The translations under genes were made by a program, and so were the position numbers. The notes under the pieces were generated by a model. That model saw only the letters and a program-made list of their open reading frames with translations, was not told the origin of the DNA and searched no databases. From Acidobacteriota bacterium (GTDB lineage: Bacteria > Acidobacteriota > Vicinamibacteria > Vicinamibacterales > UBA8438): a stretch of 5,409 bases of DNA. Below, piece after piece: positions 1 through 3,367 of the stretch. The stretch's first letter is position 1. Every line of letters begins with the position of its first letter. The stretch lies in assembly GCA_011523485.1 (NCBI GenBank), contig WTGR01000232.1, positions 1 through 5,409 of the forward strand, in the 5' to 3' direction.

Positions 1-76
1 TCCATCGCGAGAACCGACGGCCTTCCGTCACTTCATCCCTCTCGTCGTCGAGAGGCAGCGCGTGATGAATATCCAT
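1..76 (-). CDS. N-terminal fragment of an unrecognised protein (partial, runs off the left edge)
   Basis: Reading the minus strand from an ATG at 76-74 gives 25 codons without a stop up to the edge of the window, beginning M-D-I-H-H-A-L-P-L-D-D-E-R-D-E-V-T-E. A GGAGG ribosome binding site (complement of 86-90) lies nine bases upstream, and it is the main reason for choosing this frame and start. The fragment is hydrophilic and strongly charged, with no sign of a signal peptide or membrane segment. I do not recognise the family. It is divergent from the hydrolase gene at 655, so the 77-654 region could serve both. The short length makes this call uncertain. A small hairpin (38-55, arms CCTCTCG/CGAGAGG) lies inside the frame and may be accidental. 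Confidence 0.45.
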   Translation of the reverse strand, partial: MDIHHALPLDDERDEVTEGRRFSRW

Positions 77-93
77 GACGTCGTTCCTCCCCG

Positions 94-111
94 GTGATGA
101 ACGTCTATCAC
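94..111. promoter_or_regulatory. 18-bp near-palindrome, possible operator
   Basis: GTGATGAACGTCTATCAC is an inverted repeat with GTGAT/ATCAC arms and an ACGT centre, so seven of nine base pairs match. It sits 18-35 bases before the putative minus-strand start at 76, immediately upstream of that gene's ribosome binding site. The arm spacing does not fit a CRP/FNR site (GTGA-N6-TCAC), because here the gap between GTGA and TCAC is ten bases. A repressor-binding site for the minus-strand gene is possible, but nothing identifies the protein. Confidence 0.25.
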
Positions 112-140
112 AGGTAGCAGGCGTGTTCCTAACCTGCAAC

Positions 141-155
141 AGAGACGCATTCGCA
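141..155 (-). promoter_or_regulatory. Degenerate third Fur-like 15-mer
   Basis: On the minus strand this reads TGCGAATGCGTCTCT, which matches 11 of 15 positions of the 7-1-7 Fur-box form TGAGAATGATTCTCA. It also matches 12 of 15 positions of the better copy at 215-229. Its start is 32 bases from the next copy at 173, close to three helical turns. It lies outside the exact 42-bp tandem repeats, so it is not simply part of that duplication. It is weak taken alone; the support comes from its neighbours. Confidence 0.25.
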
Positions 156-172
156 GAATGAGTTGGGGATAG

Positions 173-187
173 GAAGACTCATTCTCA
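173..187 (-). promoter_or_regulatory. Fur-box-like site in repeat copy 1
   Basis: The minus strand reads TGAGAATGAGTCTTC, matching 12 of 15 positions of TGAGAATGATTCTCA, a common 7-1-7 Fur-box form. It is exactly 42 bases, four helical turns, from the copy at 215. Fur-family regulators (Fur, Zur, Mur, PerR) bind such dyads, and closely phased multiple boxes are typical of tightly repressed promoters. The metal and the regulator cannot be told from the sequence. Confidence 0.4.
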
Positions 188-214
188 ATACCCCTCATAG
201 TGAGTTGGGGATAC

Positions 215-229
215 GGAGACTCATTCTCA
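215..229 (-). promoter_or_regulatory. Best Fur-box-like site, between possible -35 and -10
   Basis: The minus strand reads TGAGAATGAGTCTCC, matching 13 of 15 positions of TGAGAATGATTCTCA, and five of its seven dyad pairs are intact. It overlaps the spacer of a candidate plus-strand promoter whose -10 would be TATAAG at 238-243, so binding there would block RNA polymerase. It could equally control the minus-strand gene starting at 76. This is the strongest of three similar sites. Confidence 0.45.
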
Positions 230-243
230 ATGCCCCTTATAAG
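216..243 (+). promoter_or_regulatory. Candidate promoter of the lipoprotein hydrolase leader
   Basis: TATAAG at 238-243 matches five of six bases of the sigma-70 -10 consensus. Sixteen bases upstream is GAGACT (216-221), which retains only the GAC core of a -35 box. Transcription would start near 250, right at the first leader hairpin (249-271), giving a 5' leader of about 405 bases before the ATG at 655. The weak -35 and the long leader are why confidence is low. No better promoter is visible closer to 655. Confidence 0.3.
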
Positions 244-248
244 ATGCA

Positions 249-271
249 CGCACCGAGGCCGGCTCGGTGCG
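249..271 (+). other. 9-bp perfect stem-loop at the likely 5' end of the leader
   Basis: CGCACCGAG (249-257) and CTCGGTGCG (263-271) are exact complements around a GCCGG loop. No T-run follows on either strand, so it is not a classical terminator. Its position about seven bases downstream of the candidate -10 means it could form a protective hairpin at the very 5' end of the transcript. This role is inferred from position alone. Confidence 0.5.
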
Positions 272-314
272 CTACGGCGATTCTGCCGTGTCGTTCGGCC
301 TCCGACCGCACGCA

Positions 315-366
315 CGCCACGGAAGGACGCGAAACCGCCTGGCGCGTTCCGTGTCCTTCCGTGGCG
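315..366 (+). other. Long leader hairpin with 14-bp perfect arms
   Basis: CGCCACGGAAGGAC (315-328) pairs perfectly with GTCCTTCCGTGGCG (353-366). The stem continues inward with one G-U pair, two G-C pairs, one mismatch and AAC/GTT, leaving a loop of about ten bases. It is followed by CTAAAAAC rather than a T-run, so it does not look like an intrinsic terminator on the plus strand. The left arm closely resembles the ribosome-binding region of the gene at 655 (CCACGGAAGGA occurs at 317-327 and again at 637-647). The right arm could therefore pair with either one. Confidence 0.65.
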
Positions 367-430
367 CTAAAAACAGTGGCGCGCAGATCCCCGAACCGGC
401 ACAATGGGTGCGGACGCGGAAGCCAGCCGC

Positions 431-450
431 CGCGGAGCGTGCGCTCCGCG
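431..450. other. Perfect 9-bp palindrome
   Basis: CGCGGAGCG (431-439) and CGCTCCGCG (442-450) are exact complements separated by only TG. In DNA this is operator-like. In RNA it would form a stem of about eight pairs with a small loop. No T-run follows. Its role is unknown; it lies in the middle of the proposed leader. Confidence 0.45.
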
Positions 451-636
451 AGGTTGTCGAGCGCGGGACGGCGCCACAAGTCGGACGACGGGGATCGCAC
501 TGGTCGGACGGCTACCGGAGCTTCGCGGCGCACTCGTGGCGGGCGGCAGCACGATCGCAATGGACCTGTGAGGAGGAGTTCACCGCTGACCGAATGAAAC
601 CTGATTGCTCACGGTCGTGACGCGCGGGCCGGAATC

Positions 637-652
637 CCACGGAAGGAGGAAC
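637..652 (+). promoter_or_regulatory. Ribosome binding site of the hydrolase, with a complementary partner upstream
   Basis: GGAAGGAGGA (641-650) is a near-ideal Shine-Dalgarno sequence. AGGAGG lies five bases before the ATG at 655 and eight before the ATG at 658, so either could be the true start. Positions 637-647 (CCACGGAAGGA) are perfectly complementary to 354-364, and 648-652 (GGAAC) are perfectly complementary to 346-350, with only three unpaired bases (351-353) between the two blocks. Pairing would hide the whole ribosome binding site. Confidence 0.6.
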
Positions 653-654
653 CG

Positions 655-2121
655 ATGATGGAGCGACGCCTGATCTGGTTGTTCGTCGTCACGGTGGCCG
701 TTGGCGGTTGTGAGCAGCTCTCACCGGAAATGCAACTGATTCACGACGCCGCCACCGCTCTCGGCGGTGTCGAGGCGGTCGAGCAGGTCGCCACGCTGCG
801 CATCGAGGGCAGCGGGAACAACTTCCGGCTCGGCCAGAACCCCACCCCCAACGCGCCTCTCCCGAGGGCCGCGGTCGAGTCGTACATCGTCGAGGCCGAT
901 CTCCGGAATCACCGCATGCGGTGGGAGATGGCGAGCGCCAACTTCGCCGGGCGGGTGAATACCGCGGTCACCGCCATGGACGCGGGCGTGGCGTTCGACG
1001 TCGGGCAGGACGGCGCTCGGCGGGCGGGCGCGAGGGTGGCGACAGAGCGTCACGCCGCGTTCTACCATCATCCACTGACCCTGCTCCAGGCCGCGCTGGC
1101 CGAGGCCGACGAGGGCATGCCCGCGACGACGGTCGGCAACCTGCGGCAGGAGGCGGGCAACGACGTCCTCGACGTCGCCACGGTCGACGGCAGCGAACTG
1201 ACGGTGCATTTCGACGCCGAGTCCCGGCAGGTGGTGCGGATCGCATCGATGGCGTACCACTCGAATCTGGGGGACGTCGAGACGGCGACCACCTTCAGAG
1301 ACTACGCCGACGCGGGCGGATTGATGCTGCCCGGGGCGATCACCAGGATGATCGACGGTCAGCCCGTCAGCTTCCTGCGGGTCGATCACACCGTCGGTGC
1401 CGACGTCGGCGATCTCGCCGCGCCGGCCGACGTCGCCTCGGCCCCGGAGCCCGGTCCGCCCGCCGCGAACGTGACGGACGAGGAGCTCGCCGACGGCGTG
1501 TGGCTCATCGCCGGACAGTCCCATCACAGCGTCCTGGTCGAGCTGGCCGAGAACGCGGTGCTGGTGGAGGCTCCGCAGCACGACACGCGCACGCTGGCCG
1601 CCATCGCACGGGCGCGCGAGCTGGTGCCGGAAAAGCCGCTCACCCACGTCGTCAACACCCATCACCACTTCGATCACTCGGGCGGCATCCGGGCGGCGGT
1701 GGCCGAAGGACTGACCGTGATCACCCACGAGACGAATCGGTCCCTGTTCGAAGAGCTCGCGTCCCGGCCGCACACCCTCGTGGCCGATCACCTGGCCCAA
1801 CAGCCGGCGGAGCTGATGCTGGAAACGGTGGCCGGCGACGAGACACTGGAGCTGGGAGAAGGCCGTCGGATCATGCAGATCTTCCGGATGGGGGACAATC
1901 CCCACGCCGACGGAACGCTGGTCGTCCATCTGCCGACCGAGCGGATGCTGATCCAGGCCGACATGTTCATTCCGGGCGTCGGCGGGGAGTTCGCCCGGAC
2001 GGCGGCGGCGCTGCTCGCGTCCATCGAGGAGCGCAACCTGCGGGTCAATCAGCTCGTGCCGATTCACGGCGGGGTCCTGCCGCTGAGCGCGCTGGAGGAA
2101 GCGGTGGACGCGGGGAACTGA
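655..2121 (+). CDS. Metallo-beta-lactamase-fold hydrolase, exported lipoprotein
   Basis: This 488-residue protein starts with a lipoprotein signal (M-M-E-R-R, a hydrophobic stretch, then V-G-G-C with the lipidated Cys at 19). The +2 residue is Glu rather than Asp, which in proteobacterial sorting rules points to the outer membrane. Residues 20 to about 254 form a domain without a motif I can name; it contains the stretch G-S-G-N-N-F-R-L-G-Q-N. An Ala/Pro-rich linker (about 255-272) leads to the metallo-beta-lactamase domain (273-488). All expected zinc ligands are visible: H336, H338, D340 and H341 (T-H-H-H-F-D-H-S-G-G), H417 (N-P-H-A-D-G), D436 (Q-A-D) and H471 (P-I-H-G-G). It is therefore probably an active hydrolase. 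The substrate is unknown, and nothing specifically indicates antibiotic resistance. It stands alone on its strand, with a strong ribosome binding site and a long structured region upstream. The alternative start at 658 would remove one Met. Confidence 0.92.
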   Translation: MMERRLIWLFVVTVAVGGCEQLSPEMQLIHDAATALGGVEAVEQVATLRIEGSGNNFRLGQNPTPNAPLPRAAVESYIVEADLRNHRMRWEMASANFAGRVNTAVTAMDAGVAFDVGQDGARRAGARVATERHAAFYHHPLTLLQAALAEADEGMPATTVGNLRQEAGNDVLDVATVDGSELTVHFDAESRQVVRIASMAYHSNLGDVETATTFRDYADAGGLMLPGAITRMIDGQPVSFLRVDHTVGADVGDLAAPADVASAPEPGPPAANVTDEELADGVWLIAGQSHHSVLVELAENAVLVEAPQHDTRTLAAIARARELVPEKPLTHVVNTHHHFDHSGGIRAAVAEGLTVITHETNRSLFEELASRPHTLVADHLAQQPAELMLETVAGDETLELGEGRRIMQIFRMGDNPHADGTLVVHLPTERMLIQADMFIPGVGGEFARTAAALLASIEERNLRVNQLVPIHGGVLPLSALEEAVDAGN

Positions 2122-2205
2122 CGCGACCCTGCGATCGCATCGGAAGTTCCACCGGCGCGGGACTGCGCCAACGGCCGGCCGCATCCGGCGCTACCCCGCG
2201 ATGGA

Positions 2206-2247
2206 CCGGGAGCCCGCGTGCGACGACGCGAGCGCGGGCTCCCCCGG
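2206..2247. terminator. Strong hairpin between convergent genes, possible two-way terminator
   Basis: GGGAGCCCGCG (2208-2218) and CGCGGGCTCCC (2233-2243) are perfect 11-bp complements. The stem can extend outward by CC/GG across a two-base bulge (2206-2207 with 2246-2247), and inward by GCG/CGC around an ACGA loop. It lies between the plus-strand stop at 2119-2121 and the minus-strand stop at 2253-2251, where a shared terminator would be expected. There is no T-run on either side, so it is not a textbook intrinsic terminator. It may stop transcription with help or protect 3' ends. Confidence 0.55.
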
Positions 2248-2250
2248 ACG

Positions 2251-3267
2251 CTACTGTTCCTGGACGGCCTGCCGCTCCTCGGCCCGGTGACCGCCGAGAA
2301 TGCCTTCCATCGCGATGTTGCCTTCGTGGCACGCGAACTCGAACACGGGATCGTCGGTCTTCTTCAGCGCGATCAGCGCGGTCCACGGGCGCGTCCAGTG
2401 CGTTGGATCGCTGAAGGTCAGCTCCCAGTTCAGGGTGTCGGGACCCACCCGGGTGAAGCGCTCCTCCAGGCGAAAGTGCTCGGCCGAGCCCATGAAGTTG
2501 CTCTTCTCCGAGTAGTTCGTCGTCTCGACGACCAGCGTATCGCCCTCCCAACGCGCGCGGGAGTCACCCATCCACTGCCGGATCCGGTCGTCCAGATGCG
2601 GCTGTCCGTCGATCGGGATGATGCGGACGTCGTGGATCAGCTCCTTCAGGATCGCGAGATGGTCGGGGGTCTGCACGAACTGGAAGTAGCTGTTGTAGCC
2701 GGCCCGAATCCGGGGCACGCCGTAGGTGATGCAACGGTCGGAGTTGTTCCGATCGGTATAGGAGTCGGCCGGATGGTCGCGTCGATACGCGCGCGCGGCG
2801 TCCGTTGCCGCCCGGGCCGCGTCGGTGAGCGGCGGCACCCGCCCGTCCGGCGGGTCGACGACCAGCGACGTGCGGTTTTCGAAGTCGCGATCGACCAGCC
2901 AGAACTGGTTGTAGTTGCCGGTTCCGGCATCGGACGAGCTGAAACCCTGCTCCTGCGCCAGCGCTGCGTTGAACACGCTGTCGCCGAACGCCGCATCCGT
3001 CTCGCCGTTGAAGAGATCCCGCGCGTGCTGCGTCAGCGCGGCGACCTCCTCGTCGCTCAACTCGCCGCGGTCGGCCAGGGCCTCGGGCCGCTCCAGCGGG
3101 GTCGCTGCGTTGTTCGCCCATACCCCCTGGAGGTCCGGACGCCCGTCGGGCAGGCGGGGCGCCTCCCACGCGGGCGCTCCCGCCGACCCGGCCTGACCGG
3201 CGGCCGGCGCCGCAACCGCCAGGACGGCGCACATCGCCATCGCCACCGTCGACACATGGTGCTTCAT
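2251..3267 (-). CDS. Secreted protein of unknown function ('PDLQGVW ... CHEGN' family)
   Basis: The 338-residue product begins with a Sec signal peptide: M-K-H-H, a hydrophobic core rich in Ala and Val, and likely cleavage near residues 22-24 (A-P-A-A-G-Q). The mature part opens with L-P-D-G-R-P-D-L-Q-G-V-W (39-50). It contains S-D-R-C-I-T-Y-G-V-P-R (176-186), then W-E-G-D-T-L-V-V-E-T-T-N (240-251), and ends with F-A-C-H-E-G-N and the I-L-x-G-x-R-A-E-E region (311-331). I recognise this combination as a secreted family found in many copies in Acidobacteriota-like genomes, with no established activity; its conserved Cys, His and Trp residues hint at ligand or metal binding. An upstream in-frame ATG at 3333 is open, but 3267 is preferred because GGAGGA lies four bases before it and the signal peptide starts there. 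It is divergent from the oxidoreductase gene. Confidence 0.88.
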   Translation of the reverse strand: MKHHVSTVAMAMCAVLAVAAPAAGQAGSAGAPAWEAPRLPDGRPDLQGVWANNAATPLERPEALADRGELSDEEVAALTQHARDLFNGETDAAFGDSVFNAALAQEQGFSSSDAGTGNYNQFWLVDRDFENRTSLVVDPPDGRVPPLTDAARAATDAARAYRRDHPADSYTDRNNSDRCITYGVPRIRAGYNSYFQFVQTPDHLAILKELIHDVRIIPIDGQPHLDDRIRQWMGDSRARWEGDTLVVETTNYSEKSNFMGSAEHFRLEERFTRVGPDTLNWELTFSDPTHWTRPWTALIALKKTDDPVFEFACHEGNIAMEGILGGHRAEERQAVQEQ

Positions 3268-3271
3268 CTCG

Positions 3272-3277
3272 TCCTCC
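3272..3277 (-). promoter_or_regulatory. Ribosome binding site that fixes the start of the secreted protein
   Basis: The minus strand reads GGAGGA, then CGAG, then ATG (3267-3265). This is ideal Shine-Dalgarno spacing and rules in favour of the start at 3267 over the in-frame ATGs at 3333 and 3282, which would place charged, Cys-rich residues in front of an otherwise clean signal peptide. Confidence 0.8.
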
Positions 3278-3314
3278 GTCATCGGTACCGGACCAGCCCG
3301 GCAGTCGTCGCGGC

Positions 3315-3320
3315 AGCATA
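3315..3320 (-). promoter_or_regulatory. Weak candidate -10 box for the secreted-protein gene
   Basis: The minus strand reads TATGCT, four of six matches to TATAAT. It would start transcription about 40 bases before the ATG at 3267. No acceptable -35 box is seen at 16-18 bases upstream, so this is only a suggestion within the 100-bp divergent gap. Confidence 0.2.
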
Positions 3321-3361
3321 CTCGAACATCCACGCGTCGATCCGCCGGCGCGCCGATCGTC

Positions 3362-3367
3362 TATGAT
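3362..3367 (+). promoter_or_regulatory. Candidate -10 box at the very start of the oxidoreductase gene
   Basis: TATGAT matches five of six bases of TATAAT and directly abuts the GTG at 3368. A start site seven bases downstream would fall on 3374, the first base of a second in-frame GTG. There is no purine-rich ribosome binding site before either GTG. Together this suggests a leaderless mRNA starting at GTG 3374. No -35 box is evident, so the call stays tentative. Confidence 0.3.

Larger units (their letters stand above)
159..242. repeat. Two tandem copies of a 42-bp repeat
   Basis: Copy 1 (159-200) and copy 2 (201-242) match at 37 of 42 positions. The shared core is TGAGTTGGGGATA, then a variable GGA/CGG, then AGACTCATTCTCAAT, then a near-identical CCCC-containing tail. 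Each copy can fold weakly on itself (GGGG with CCCC, TGA with TCA). Just before and in copy 1 there is a perfect 9-bp inverted repeat, AGAATGAGT (155-163) with ACTCATTCT (177-185). Two of the five differences turn CTCATAG in copy 1 into TTATAAG across the copy 2 end, which creates a better -10 box. The repeat is visibly richer in A+T than the flanking DNA. It may be a duplicated operator or a REP-like element. Confidence 0.9.
244..654 (+). other. Non-coding stretch, probable structured 5' leader of the hydrolase gene
   Basis: No reading frame here has a recognisable protein family, a good ribosome binding site and sensible composition together. The frames that are open (for example plus-strand 267-620) give arginine-rich, low-complexity translations typical of unused frames in GC-rich DNA. 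What is visible instead is structure: stem-loops at 249-271, 315-366 and 431-450, and a small dyad TCACG-GT-CGTGA at 609-620. I see no tRNA, no riboswitch class that I know, and no transposase. Confidence 0.5.

Noticed and set aside
38..55. Hairpin CCTCTCG/CGAGAGG as an RNA element
   Set aside because: It is short and falls within the likely coding start of the minus-strand gene, so it has no support of its own.
28..315. A 95-codon minus-strand frame with an in-frame 14-residue repeat (R-G-I-E-N-E-S-x-Y-P-Q-L)
   Set aside because: The peptide repeat follows automatically from the 42-bp DNA repeat being a multiple of three; the opposite strand is open across it too. It lacks a good ribosome binding site and overlaps the better-supported start at 76.
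315..373. Intrinsic terminator at the 14-bp hairpin with nearby TAAAAA
   Set aside because: On the plus strand the hairpin is followed by A residues, not T. On the minus strand the T-run would come before the hairpin. Neither orientation gives a terminator.
361..400. Cobalamin riboswitch suggested by GCCACTG on the minus strand (376-382 region)
   Set aside because: The conserved B12-box and the other core elements are absent around it; the short match is chance.
163..620. Overlapping plus-strand frames 163-597 and 267-620 as small genes
   Set aside because: Neither has a ribosome binding site or recognisable domain, the translations are Arg-rich, and the stretch is dominated by inverted repeats that fit a non-coding leader better.
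2130..2139. TGCGATCGCA palindrome containing the GCGATCGC (HIP1) octamer
   Set aside because: A single copy in a GC-rich gap is expected by chance, and nothing else suggests a cyanobacterium.
721..2184. A 487-codon open frame on the minus strand
   Set aside because: It is the antisense shadow of the lipoprotein hydrolase, with no motif or ribosome binding site.
2218..3366. A 382-codon open frame on the plus strand
   Set aside because: It is the antisense shadow of the secreted CHEGN-family protein, which has a signal peptide, a ribosome binding site and recognisable motifs.
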